Source: Tragulus kanchil
Lineage: Eukaryota; Chordata; Mammalia; Artiodactyla; Tragulidae
NCBI GenBank assembly: GCA_022376925.1
Contig: JAIOJX010000025.1
Location: forward strand, 95,631,608 to 95,695,607
Length of the DNA: 64,000 bases
Direction of reading: 5' to 3'
Shown here: piece after piece, positions 32,982 through 44,633 of the stretch
Numbering within the stretch: position 1 is the first letter of the stretch
Layout of the letters: each line of letters opens with the position of its first letter
The notes under the pieces: model-generated
The model's input: the letters and a program-made list of their open reading frames with translations, nothing else
Databases searched by the model: none
What the model was told of the DNA's origin: nothing
Translations under genes and position numbers: made by a program

Positions 32982-33607
32982 CTTTATGAGGTTATTGAAG
33001 GATTAAATGAGGCAGTGCCATGGGGCATGTTGCATAGTGTCTGGCTCACATAGTAGTATCAATAGGACCCAGCTGTACTTTAAGCCTGATGGAGATTTCT
33101 GTGGCAATGGCACTTCTCTTAAGGAAGGCAGTATAGTAGAACTGGTGGAGTAGGGGTCCTCTGGAGTAAGAGAGACCTAGATTTAACCACTTGGTAGCGG
33201 AGATTGTGAGTGGATCCTGTCTGTTTTTCTCCTTCATCCTTGGACACAGAACCCTTAACTTTCCTGTGAGGACCCTGCCACATGTCTAAGAATCCCTTCT
33301 AACTTGGCGTAGTTGAGTGACCAAGTTTTGCCCAGTTGAATATAGGCAGATATGTCATTATTTCTTCTGGGGTAAATTTCCTATTGTCAAGCAGTCATCC
33401 TGTACCACGAAGGAGATGCCATAGGCTAAGATTGGTAGAACAATAAGCCTAAGAGGAGCCAGGTTCTTTGACACAGTGGAAAGACTTGGATTGCATTGGA
33501 TTTTCTGTCATTCACAAACTAATTCTGTTTGATACACATACTTCTCAACTCTTTTTTAAAATTACTTAAGCTATGTCATTTCTGGAAGGCCTTGATTTCT
33601 TGCCTGT

Positions 33608-33673
33608 AAACATTTAGTTTTGTACAGACATTATTTACACTTCAGTGTATAAGCTCAATAAAGGTCACACCCC
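33608..33673 (+). pseudogene. H2AZ1 pseudogene 3'UTR fragment (third copy)
   Basis: The last part of the H2AZ1 3'UTR, including AATAAA at 33,657, appears a third time because another duplicated block (start 32,477 / 33,608) begins inside the pseudogene. No coding part is present. Confidence 0.85.
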
Positions 33674-33896
33674 AAATGTTATGTATAAAATTTGCTTGAT
33701 TATAATAGTAATAATTTTGTTTTGAATAGGTATCTTACCTGGCAATAACTTAAGCACATTTTTTATCTTGAAATTACTATTTATTCTGTCTGTAGATCAA
33801 CAAAGTCAAAAGGTCCAAGTATTTTTTAAAATACTGTATAGTGAACTATTAAAAGATTTTAAAACTTAAAAAACAAAAGTTCCTGCTTTATGAGCT

Positions 33897-34112
33897 TCAG
33901 TCAGTCGCTCAGTTGCGTCTGACTCTTGGTGAGTCCATGCACTTGCCCACCAGGCTCCACTGTCTATGGAATTTTCCAGGAAAGAATACTGGAGTGGGTT
34001 GCCATTTCCTACTCTAAGGGATCTTTGAAACCAGGGACTAAACCCATGTCTTCTGCACCATGTCTCCTGCATTGGCAGGTGGATTCATTACCACTGCACC
34101 ACCTGAGAACCC
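33897..34112 (-). mobile_element. Bov-tA SINE, D10 duplicate
   Basis: Block copy of the element at 32,766 with a shift of 1,131. Confidence 0.88.
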
Positions 34113-35249
34113 CTTTATGAGGTTATTGAAGGATTAAATGAGGCAGTGCCATGGGGCATGTTGCATAGTGTCTGGCTCACATAGTAGTATCAATAGGACC
34201 CAGCTGTACTTTAAGCCTGATGGAGATTTCTGTGGCAATGGCACTTCTCTTAAGGAAGGCAGTATAGTAGAACTGGTGGAGTAGGGGTCCTCTGGAGTAA
34301 GAGAGACCTAGATTTAACCACTTGGTAGCGGAGATTGTGAGTGGATCCTGTCTGTTTTTCTCCTTCATCCTTGGACACAGAACCCTTAACTTTCCTGTGA
34401 GGACCCTGCCACATGTCTAAGAATCCCTTCTAACTTGGCGTAGTTGAGTGACCAAGTTTTGCCCAGTTGAATATAGGCAGATATGTCATTATTTCTTCTG
34501 GGGTAAATTTCCTATTGTCAAGCAGTCATCCTGTACCACGAAGGAGATGCCATAGGCTAAGATTGGTAGAACAATAAGCCTAAGAGGAGCCAGGTTCTTT
34601 GACACAGTGGAAAGACTTGGATTGCATTGGATTTTCTGTCATTCACAAACTAATTCTGTTTGATACACATACTTCTCAACTCTTTTTTAAAATTACTTAA
34701 GCTATGTCATTTCTGGAAGGCCTTGATTTCTTGCCTGTAAAAGAGATAACCCAGATCTGTTTTTTTTATAAGTAGTATTACTTCTTTGAGGTGTTGGCAC
34801 ATAATAAATACTTATTGTTTCTTCTTTTTTTCTCACACCACGCTCTCCAAAAGAAATGTCTCTTGTTTTTCAAGACACAATCTACTTCACCTTCCCTCAG
34901 CATCTGAAATTTTGAACAGATTTTGAACATAACCCATACTCCTGAGCTTGGTGCCTTGCAGGCCACTTGGCAACCCTTCCTCTGCCACCTGCTTGCTTTC
35001 TTTCACTCACCATCTACTTACTCAACTGAAACTTTAAAGTGGCTGGCCCAAACCTCATTTGTGAATCCTCCTCCTCAAAAGGAAGTCGACTTCAGCATCC
35101 ATCAAGGGACATGAATAATTCAGCAGTCAAGAAAAATACTAAGCAAGTTGCAATGTCTTCCCAAGGGTTTTAGAAATCCTCTGCTAATGATTTTAGAGAA
35201 AGTTTTCTGCAGTGGACCTGTTAAAGTGTTAAAGGTCAGAAAGATCCCT

Positions 35250-35385
35250 TAGAGAAGGGCATGACAACCCACTCCAGTATTCTTGCCTGAGAATCCCATG
35301 GACAGAGGAGCCTGGTGGGCTATGGTCCATAACACTGTGAAGAGCTAGAGCAAACTGAAGCAATTTAGCATGCACGCACCATAGG
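35250..35385 (+). mobile_element. Bov-tA SINE, 5'-truncated
   Basis: It contains 'ccactccagtattcttgcct' and 'ggacagaggagcctggtggg'. The tRNA head is missing. Confidence 0.85.
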
Positions 35386-35564
35386 TTTAACAAAGCTATA
35401 GTGAATAGATTCTGAGCATCAGAGCCTAAGGAAAGTTTCCATTGAGTCTGGCAGCATGAGTTAGAAATGAAATGGAAAAAGAAAACAGAAAATAGTATTT
35501 ATTGAGTGCCCAGAGTATAACCTTCTCTGGGCCAGGAAATATACATATTATTGTCAATGTGTTA

Positions 35565-35787
35565 TTGTGTTGTTACTCACTCAGTTGTGTCTGTCTCTTT
35601 GTGACCCCATGGACTGTAGCCTGCCAGGTTCCTCTATCCATGGGATTTCCCATGAAAGAATACTGGAGTGGGTTGCCATTTCCTTCCACAGGGGATCTTT
35701 CTGACCCAGGGACTGAACCCAGCATCTACTGCTTCTCCTGCATTGGCAGGTGAATTCTTTATGGTCTAAGCCATCAGGGAAGCCCTA
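35565..35787 (-). mobile_element. Bov-tA SINE, full length
   Basis: It runs from 'ttactcactcagttgtgtct' to 'gccatcagggaagccc'. Its last ~46 bases recur at 36,829-36,874 because D11 starts inside it. Confidence 0.9.
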
Positions 35788-37918
35788 TTATTTGTCAATA
35801 AATCTAACAATTTTAGAAAAGGGACATTCTCATGCTACTCCCTATTTTACAGATGAGGAAACTGACACTGGGTGGGGTTAACATCTAGAGGTGATAGAAT
35901 ATAACTTTACCTCTCTCTAGCTTTGTGACCTTGAGGGAGTTATTAAACCTCTCTGATTCTCTGTCACCTCATCTCTCACACAGAAAGAGCAATGCCTATC
36001 TCACAGATTTATTTGGAGATTAAAATGACATACTGAAGCTAATACCATTAGCAGCATTCCTAGCACAGAGTAAAGACGCAAGAGATTCTGTCACTATCTT
36101 TACTCTTATTGCCAAGAGACAGTACTAAAAATAAATAATAAAATAAGTAAAATAACACTAAAATGTGAGGATGATGGGGCTGAAACCCAAATCCTCTTGG
36201 ATCCCCAAATTAAAAGAAAGAGAATAAGCTTGTTTAGATAAAAGCTGGTGATAATCTATCATTAAGTATTTTTACAACATTTATTACACGCTCAGCATAG
36301 TGATTCCTGTCTGATTGGCTAGTTCTTTCTCTTCCCCCATCCTTCAGATAGAAGGGCCCCAAAGCTTAGTCTTCAGGCCTTTTCTTCTATACAAACATTT
36401 TCTTAGGATCTCATCCAATCTCATGATTTTATATATGCTTTTTTTGACTAGTGACTATCAAAATTTATGTCCAGGCTAGACCTGTCACCTGAATGTCAGG
36501 TTCATATTCTGTTGCTTATCAATATCTCCACTATCTAATATGTACCTCAAATTTAATTCTGAGGACTTTTCCTTGAAACCTGTTCTTCCCACATTATTCC
36601 CCATCTTGCTCCATGGCAACCCCCTTCTTTCAGTTGCTTAGGTCAAATTTTGGAGTCTATCAATAAACACATGAAAAGATGTTGAACATTAATTATTTGG
36701 AAAATGCAAATCAACATTGCAATGAGATACTATTTCATGCCCATTAGGATGATCATCATCATCAAAAAAAGAAAACAAGTAGTGAGGATGTGGAGAAATT
36801 ACAACTGCATTGCTTGTGGGAACGTAAAATTGGCAGGTGAATTCTTTATGGTCTAAGCCATCAGGGAAGCCCTATTATTTGTCAATAAATCTAACAATTT
36901 TAGAAAAGGGACATTCTCATGCTACTCCCTATTTTACAGATGAGGAAACTGACACTGGGTGGGGTTAACATCTAGAGGTGATAGAATATAACTTTACCTC
37001 TCTCTAGCTTTGTGACCTTGAGGGAGTTATTAAACCTCTCTGATTCTCTGTCACCTCATCTCTCACACAGAAAGAGCAATGCCTATCTCACAGATTTATT
37101 TGGAGATTAAAATGACATACTGAAGCTAATACCATTAGCAGCATTCCTAGCACAGAGTAAAGACGCAAGAGATTCTGTCACTATCTTTACTCTTATTGCC
37201 AAGAGACAGTACTAAAAATAAATAATAAAATAAGTAAAATAACACTAAAATGTGAGGATGATGGGGCTGAAACCCAAATCCTCTTGGATCCCCAAATTAA
37301 AAGAAAGAGAATAAGCTTGTTTAGATAAAAGCTGGTGATAATCTATCATTAAGTATTTTTACAACATTTATTACACGCTCAGCATAGTGATTCCTGTCTG
37401 ATTGGCTAGTTCTTTCTCTTCCCCCATCCTTCAGATAGAAGGGCCCCAAAGCTTAGTCTTCAGGCCTTTTCTTCTATACAAACATTTTCTTAGGATCTCA
37501 TCCAATCTCATGATTTTATATATGCTTTTTTTGACTAGTGACTATCAAAATTTATGTCCAGGCTAGACCTGTCACCTGAATGTCAGGTTCATATTCTGTT
37601 GCTTATCAATATCTCCACTATCTAATATGTACCTCAAATTTAATTCTGAGGACTTTTCCTTCGAAACCTGTTCTTCCCACATTATTCCCCATCTTGCTCC
37701 ATGGCAACCCCCTTCTTTCAGTTGCTTAGGTCAAATTTTGGAGTCTATCAATAAACACATGAAAAGATGTTGAACATTAATTATTTGGAAAATGCAAATC
37801 AACATTGCAATGAGATACTATTTCATGCCCATTAGGATGATCATCATCATCAAAAAAAGAAAACAAGTAGTGAGGATGTGGAGAAATTACAACTGCATTG
37901 CTTGTGGGAACGTAAAAT
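35742..37918 (+). repeat. Tandem direct duplication D11 (unit 1,087 bp)
   Basis: Copy 1 is 35,742-36,828 and copy 2 is 36,829-37,918. Copy 1 begins in the tail of a Bov-tA SINE, so only the last ~47 bases of that SINE recur. One extra C in copy 2 (ccttcgaaacc) is the only difference I noticed. Confidence 0.96.
35850..36080 (+). repeat. MIR-derived sequence (two pieces)
   Basis: The sequences 'ttttacagatgaggaaactg' and 'tttgtgaccttgagggagtt' are MIR core, the second in reverse order. It is doubled by D11. Confidence 0.55.
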
Positions 37919-38550
37919 GGTACAACTGCTATGGAAAATGGTATGGTGGTCCCTTAAAAAATTAAATAGAATTACCATGTGATACAGGAATTTCATTTCT
38001 GAAATTTCAATTCCAAATTAATTGAAAGAAGGAACTTGAATAGATATTTGATTTGTACACCCATGTTCACAGCATTATTTATAGCATTCAAAGGGTAGAA
38101 ACAACCCAAGTGTCCATTGATAGGTAAATGGATAAACAAAATGTGATGTATACCTATAATGATATATTACTCAGCCTTAAAAAGAAAAGCATTTGACACA
38201 TATAACAATATGGATGAACTATGAAGATATTAACATAAGTGAAATAAGCCAGTCACAAATGGACAAATATGGTATATGATTCCACTTATATGAGGTACCT
38301 AGAGGAGTGAAATTCACAGAGACATTATAGAAAGCAGAATGCTGGTCCCCAGGGGCGGGAGGTGGTCCTGGGGAGTTAGTATTTAATGAGTACAGAGTTT
38401 AGTTTGGGAAGATGAAAAAGTTCTAGAGACAGATGGTGGTGATGGTTGAATAGCAATGTGAATGTACTTCATGTCATTGAACTGTACACTTAAAAATGGT
38501 AAATTTTATGTTACCTTTTACCCTAATTTTTCTTAAAAGTTAAAAAATCT
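37735..38550 (+). mobile_element. L1 3' end (ORF2 end and 3'UTR)
   Basis: The sequences 'gatgtggagaaattacaact', 'aagtgtccattgataggtaa', 'gaatgctggtccccaggggc' and 'ttgaactgtacacttaaaaa' are typical. A truncated copy is at 36,648-36,828 and a full one at 38,830-39,645 through D11 and D12. Confidence 0.85.
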
Positions 38551-38829
38551 CTGTCTCAAATCTGTCTCTGACACCCCAAATCCCCTGCAGTAGCCACTCC
38601 TGAATCCTGCCACTTGTCACCATCCTATCCTTCCCTTAACCTGAGTCATGAGTACCTCTCAGATCCTGGCCACCATTGTCCAGTCATATTCTGTTGCTTA
38701 TCAATATCTCCACTATCTAATATGTACCTCAAATTTAATTCTGAGGACTTTTCCTTCGAAACCTGTTCTTCCCACATTATTCCCCATCTTGCTCCATGGC
38801 AACCCCCTTCTTTCAGTTGCTTAGGTCAA

Positions 38830-39645
38830 ATTTTGGAGTCTATCAATAAACACATGAAAAGATGTTGAACATTAATTATTTGGAAAATGCAAATCAACAT
38901 TGCAATGAGATACTATTTCATGCCCATTAGGATGATCATCATCATCAAAAAAAGAAAACAAGTAGTGAGGATGTGGAGAAATTACAACTGCATTGCTTGT
39001 GGGAACGTAAAATGGTACAACTGCTATGGAAAATGGTATGGTGGTCCCTTAAAAAATTAAATAGAATTACCATGTGATACAGGAATTTCATTTCTGAAAT
39101 TTCAATTCCAAATTAATTGAAAGAAGGAACTTGAATAGATATTTGATTTGTACACCCATGTTCACAGCATTATTTATAGCATTCAAAGGGTAGAAACAAC
39201 CCAAGTGTCCATTGATAGGTAAATGGATAAACAAAATGTGATGTATACCTATAATGATATATTACTCAGCCTTAAAAAGAAAAGCATTTGACACATATAA
39301 CAATATGGATGAACTATGAAGATATTAACATAAGTGAAATAAGCCAGTCACAAATGGACAAATATGGTATATGATTCCACTTATATGAGGTACCTAGAGG
39401 AGTGAAATTCACAGAGACATTATAGAAAGCAGAATGCTGGTCCCCAGGGGCGGGAGGTGGTCCTGGGGAGTTAGTATTTAATGAGTACAGAGTTTAGTTT
39501 GGGAAGATGAAAAAGTTCTAGAGACAGATGGTGGTGATGGTTGAATAGCAATGTGAATGTACTTCATGTCATTGAACTGTACACTTAAAAATGGTAAATT
39601 TTATGTTACCTTTTACCCTAATTTTTCTTAAAAGTTAAAAAATCT
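38830..39645 (+). mobile_element. L1 3' end, D12 duplicate
   Basis: Block copy of the element at 37,735, shift 1,095. Confidence 0.85.
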
Positions 39646-40244
39646 CTGTCTCAAATCTGTCTCTGACACCCCAAATCCCCTGCAGTAGCCACTCCTGAAT
39701 CCTGCCACTTGTCACCATCCTATCCTTCCCTTAACCTGAGTCATGAGTACCTCTCATCTGGATCATTACAGTGGCCTCAACCCTTGTATCTACCCAGCCA
39801 TCTGAAGGCTGTTAAAAGTCAGTCAAATGATGTCTCTCCACTTCTCAACACCTTCTGATGACTGACCACTAGGGAAAAGTCAGAACCTTAAAACAGCCAA
39901 AAGGGACTCATGTGTTTTGACTCCTCATAACCTCTCTGAACTCACCTCATCATCTCCTCTTTCTCACTCACTCCACTCCAACCACACAGACACCCTTGCT
40001 GTGACTCAATCATGCTAGCACACTCACTCTCTGCAACTCCATGGATATTGTTGTCTCTTCTGGGATGACCATTCTCCTTTGACTTCCTGCTCATTTGCCA
40101 CCTTATCGGTGAGACTTGCCCTGATTATCCCCTAAATCACTGCTCTTCTCACACCTTTTCCTGCTTTATTTTTCTCCATGTCACCTTTATATGACATAGC
40201 ATATATTTTGATAGCATCACTGATTCAACAGACATGAATTTGAG

Positions 40245-40350
40245 CAAATGCCAGGAGACAGTGGAGGACAGAGGAGCCTGGCATGCTGTAGTCCTTGGGG
40301 TTGCAAAGAATTGGATACAACTTAGCAACTAAACAACAACAACATATATT
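40245..40350 (+). mobile_element. Bov-tA SINE fragment
   Basis: The 3' half only is seen: 'ggacagaggagcctggcatg' then 'ttggatacaacttagcaact', followed by a CAA repeat. Confidence 0.75.
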
Positions 40351-40519
40351 TTACCTTTTTTTTTTTTTTTTAATTTGCTTATTGATCTCCCTCTCTAGAA
40401 TATGAGTTACATGCAAGTATGTTCTTTTGTCTTTTGTGCCCACTAGTAGACCCCAGAACAGTGCCTAATGTGTGGAAAGGACTCTATAACTATTTGTTGA
40501 ATGAATGAAATATTTCTTT

Positions 40520-40830
40520 ATCCTAGCACAGAGGCATCAGAGTGCAGAGGATATTTGAGTCGGGTTTTAAAGTATGAATAAGTGTTAGCAAGTGAAGAGA
40601 AAGAGGAAGATCACACAGGTAGGGGAGTGTCAAAAGCAAGAAACAGGACAAAGGCATGAAATAGTGGGGAAGAAGGCATGCGACGAGAGTCCTCCTGGCC
40701 AGAACCTGGTGAGGGACATTGGCAGGAAGGGGAGGACAGGATGACCCAGCGCTGGACAGATGGGCAGGGGTCAGACACAGAAGAGCCCAGCCTCCATGTG
40801 AAGGAGTTTAGACTTTATCCTGGTTACACA
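40520..40830 (+). repeat. Ancient interspersed repeat, family not assigned
   Basis: The pattern of 'aggacaaaggcatgaaatag', 'gtgaaggagtttagacttta' and 'tcctgg' is shared in order with 62,600-62,960 ('ttctggtttttactccatgt', 'ccactctggctgctg'). Both look like one old mammalian repeat family. Confidence 0.4.
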
Positions 40831-41057
40831 GCACATGGTGATCATACAGTCCCCCATACCTTGCCCAGGGGTCCTGATGTGGTAGCTCTAGGGCAGGGAG
40901 AGGCCAGAACCTACATTTTTAACATCTGTTAAAATGCAGGGCCTTGGGCTCTAAATGCAAATGGGTGCATAACTGGAGGAAATGTGGCTCCTGTGCCATG
41001 TAAGAAGCTTTTCTTACAAGATTCTGCCTCTCTGCAGCTACAGGGAATAAAACTCTC

Positions 41058-41530
41058 TGTAATGGTTAATTTTACATGTTAACTTGACTGAGCCACACAG
41101 GGCCAAGATACCTGGTTAAACATTATTCTGAATGTGTCTGTGTTTCTGGATGCGGTTAACATTTGAATCTGTTGACTTGAATAAAGCAGATTGCCCTCCC
41201 CAGTGTGGGTGAGCCTTTTCCAATATCCAGTGTAGGCCCGGATAGAACAAAACCTGAATCAGGAAGAATTCATTCATTGATAGCTTGAGATGGGATGTCA
41301 GTCTTCTCTTGTTCTCAGATTAGGATTTACACCATTGGTTCTAAGGTCTTTGGACACTCAGACTGGAATTTGCACCACCAGTTCCCATGGGTCTCCAACT
41401 TGTAGATGGTATATGTGGGACTTTTCAGCTTCCATTATCATGTGAAACAATTTCTCATAAGAATTCTCCTTCTCTATACATGTCCTATTGGTTCTTTCCC
41501 TGGAGAAGCTTGACTGAGATATTCCCTGTT
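41058..41530 (+). mobile_element. MLT2-like ERVL LTR
   Basis: The order 'taatggttaattttacatgt', 'ttaacttgactgagccacac', 'aaagcagattgccctcccca', 'gtctccaacttgtagatggt' and 'tcctattggttctttccctg' is that of MLT2 solo LTRs. It is old and carries no viral coding sequence. Confidence 0.7.
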
Positions 41531-41561
41531 TCATATGTCTGGGGACTACTGCCTGGCTTCA

Positions 41562-41675
41562 GGGTTCCCAGGTGGCACTAGTGGTAAAGAACCCACATGT
41601 CAATGCAGGAGATGCCAGAGACGCTGATGCGATTCCTGGATCAGGAAGATCTGGAGAAGAAAACGGCAAGGCATA
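41562..41675 (+). mobile_element. Bov-tA SINE head fragment
   Basis: A tRNA-like head with 'ggtggcactagtggtaaaga' and 'gatgcgattcctggatcag'. The 3' part is missing. Confidence 0.65.
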
Positions 41676-41904
41676 AGCTTCTGAGTAATGGAAGCTCATC
41701 TATTTCCCAATCCAATTTAGACAGAGACTTAGCTGAAAGGTAAGGGCAGTCTCCCCTGGAGGTTGTTACTAAGAGCCCCTCCCCTGACTGAGAGCTCCTC
41801 CTCTTAAAGGCAGAGGCCAATGTTCACAGATACAGACAGGTCCACCTACCTTCCAGGGAGTTTCACCACCTGCATAAGATGAGGAACATGTATGGGTAAA
41901 GAGT

Positions 41905-42035
41905 CCAAAAAAAAAGTGTGGAGATATGTACATAAACACATATCTATCATCTGTATATATATATAACTGATTCACCTTGCTGTACACCTTAAACTAATAC
42001 AACATTCTAATTCAACTATACTCCAATAAAGCTTT
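41905..42035 (+). mobile_element. Short L1 3' end hosting a SINE
   Basis: It ends 'ttcaccttgctgtacacctt', 'aactatactccaataaagc', typical of an artiodactyl L1 tail. The SINE at 42,036 is inserted at its AATAAA. It is doubled at 43,009-43,139. Confidence 0.75.
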
Positions 42036-42371
42036 TTTTTTTTAAAAAAAACAAAAACATTTGTTTTATTTATCTGTTTGGGGAGTGGGGTGGGGAGGGA
42101 GGGGGACGGGCGGGCCACTTCTATTGGTCTTCCATTTCTCCATTTTCATCTGTCTTTGTTCTTTGGCTCCTGTGGGCCTCACATCGCGGTGGCCTCTGTT
42201 GTCGCAGAGCGCCGGCTCTGGGCGCATGCGCCCCAGAGCTCCAGCTCGGTAATTGGACACATCAGTCCAGCCGCTCCACGGCACGTGGGATCTTCCCAGG
42301 CCAGGGATCGAATCGGCGCCCCTTGCACTGCAAGGCGGTGTCCTTACCCACTAGACCACCAGGGGAAGCCC
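42036..42371 (-). mobile_element. tRNA-Glu-derived SINE nested in an L1 tail
   Basis: A full-length reverse SINE. The 15-bp target-site duplication ctccaataaagcttt lies at 42,021-42,035 and 42,372-42,386 and contains the L1 polyadenylation signal. Confidence 0.92.
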
Positions 42372-43139
42372 CTCCAATAAAGCTTTAAAAAAAACCCAAA
42401 CAAACAAGAAAGATGGGAGACCTGGAAAGGGACCATCTTTTAAAGCTTGAACGCATTGTTTACAGTTTCTTGGAACATAAAGACCAGGGTTAGCTCCCTT
42501 GGTTAATCAACCTGGTCAATAGTTATGCATATGTGTTGTAATACTTCTTCTGCAGACAAAATCAATACAAAAAGTATTTAAAAATCAATACAAATCAATC
42601 TTAATACCTCTCACAGGAAATATTTCAACAGAAAGGTAATCTAAGTAGAAGCACCAAAATCTATAACCACAGAAAGAAGCAAAATCATGTGAACTTCACA
42701 GCAGAAAAAGAAGCTCTTCAAGTTTGCCTGCATTAGATTACATATTATAAATTTAAACTCTGAAAGTAGGCTTTCTGTGCACATCCATACGGACACACAT
42801 ATCTATTTGTTCCATATAAACAATACCACACTGAGTGTTAATGTTAAGTACAGTCTCCCCTGGAGGTTGTTACTAAGAGCCCCTCCCCTGACTGAGAGCT
42901 CCTCCTCTTAAAGGCAGAGGCCAATGTTCACAGATACAGACAGGTCCACCTACCTTCCAGGGAGTTTCACCACCTGCATAAGATGAGGAACATGTATGGG
43001 TAAAGAGTCCAAAAAAAAAGTGTGGAGATATGTACATAAACACATATCTATCATCTGTATATATATATAACTGATTCACCTTGCTGTACACCTTAAACTA
43101 ATACAACATTCTAATTCAACTATACTCCAATAAAGCTTT

Positions 43140-43475
43140 TTTTTTTTAAAAAAAACAAAAACATTTGTTTTATTTATCTGTTTGGGGAGTGGGGTGGGGA
43201 GGGAGGGGGACGGGCGGGCCACTTCTATTGGTCTTCCATTTCTCCATTTTCATCTGTCTTTGTTCTTTGGCTCCTGTGGGCCTCACATCGCGGTGGCCTC
43301 TGTTGTCGCAGAGCGCCGGCTCTGGGCGCATGCGCCCCAGAGCTCCAGCTCGGTAATTGGACACATCAGTCCAGCCGCTCCACGGCACGTGGGATCTTCC
43401 CAGGCCAGGGATCGAATCGGCGCCCCTTGCACTGCAAGGCGGTGTCCTTACCCACTAGACCACCAGGGGAAGCCC
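43140..43475 (-). mobile_element. tRNA-Glu-derived SINE, D13 duplicate
   Basis: Block copy of the SINE at 42,036 including its target-site duplication. Confidence 0.92.
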
Positions 43476-44245
43476 CTCCAATAAAGCTTTAAAAAAAACC
43501 CAAACAAACAAGAAAGATGGGAGACCTGGAAAGGGACCATCTTTTAAAGCTTGAACGCATTGTTTACAGTTTCTTGGAACATAAAGACCAGGGTTAGCTC
43601 CCTTGGTTAATCAACCTGGTCAATAGTTATGCATATGTGTTGTAATACTTCTTCTGCAGACAAAATCAATACAAAAAGTATTTAAAAATCAATACAAATC
43701 AATCTTAATACCTCTCACAGGAAATATTTCAACAGAAAGGTAATCTAAGTAGAAGCACCAAAATCTATAACCACAGAAAGAAGCAAAATCATGTGAACTT
43801 CACAGCAGAAAAAGAAGCTCTTCAAGTTTGCCTGCATTAGATTACATATTATAAATTTAAACTCTGAAAGTAGGCTTTCTGTGCACATCCATACGGACAC
43901 ACATATCTATTTGTTCCATATAAACAATACCACACTGAGTGTTAATGTTGTCCAAACAGCTTAACAAAACCCGGGATTCATTTATAATCCATGGGTCAGA
44001 TTTATCCATGGGTTTGCAAACTGTCCTCTTAGCCATGGCAGAGTCTCTGTGCCCTGGCATCACATGACTTTGAGTACAGCAATGGGGAGTTTTACTCTCA
44101 ATTTATGGGAGATGAGTATATGTTGCATACTTAAGCTGTACACCAGAAACAGGAGGGCCACACTGGGTCAAATGCATAGACCAGACCATCTTTGTCTCTG
44201 GTTTGTACTACAGAGAGTATCTGTGCGAGAACAGAGCCCTTAACA

Positions 44246-44462
44246 GGTGGCACTAGTGGTAAAGAGCACACCTGCCAAAGCAGGAGACATAAGAGATGCA
44301 GGTTCGATCCCTGAGTTGGGTAGACCCTCTGGAAGAGGACATTGAAACTTCTTCCAGTATTCTTGCCTGGAGATTCCTCATGGACAGAGGAGCTTGGTGG
44401 GCTATAGTTCACACAATAGTAAAGAGCTGGACACTACTTAAGCGACTTAGCACAGCACACAC
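44246..44462 (+). mobile_element. Bov-tA SINE
   Basis: A tRNA head with 'gcaggttcgatccctgagtt', then 'tccagtattcttgcctggag' and 'ggacagaggagcttggtggg'. Confidence 0.88.
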
Positions 44463-44633
44463 AGAGCCCTTGCCAACCTACCATGTCAGGGATCCCACAA
44501 TGTCAGGAGTAGGTTACTTTAAATTTAAATAAAAAGGATTTAAAAGTGAAGATGCAACATGGTTTCAATTTTGTTTTAAAGTCATACACACATCAACAAA
44601 GAAAAAAGGTCAAGAATGTATCAAAAACATTAC

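Larger units (their letters stand above)
32477..34741 (+). repeat. Tandem direct duplication D10 (unit 1,131 bp)
   Basis: Copy 1 is 32,477-33,607 and copy 2 is 33,608-34,741. It starts inside the H2AZ1 3'UTR and carries a Bov-tA SINE. The junction is 'ttgcctgt|aaacatt', and copy 2 goes on as 'ttgcctgtaaaagag'. Confidence 0.96.
37589..39757 (+). repeat. Tandem direct duplication D12 (unit 1,095 bp)
   Basis: Copy 1 is 37,589-38,683 and copy 2 is 38,684-39,757. It carries an L1 3' end. The last ~30 bases of copy 1 (agatcctggccacc) look like a corrupted form of the true continuation after copy 2 (atctggatcattac). The first ~330 bp exist three times because D11 overlaps it. Confidence 0.94.
41747..43949 (+). 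repeat. Tandem direct duplication D13 (unit 1,104 bp)
   Basis: Copy 1 is 41,747-42,850 and copy 2 is 42,851-43,949. It carries an L1 tail with a nested SINE and that SINE's target-site duplication. The copies look identical except at the junction (aatgttaagta versus aatgttgtcc). Confidence 0.96.
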
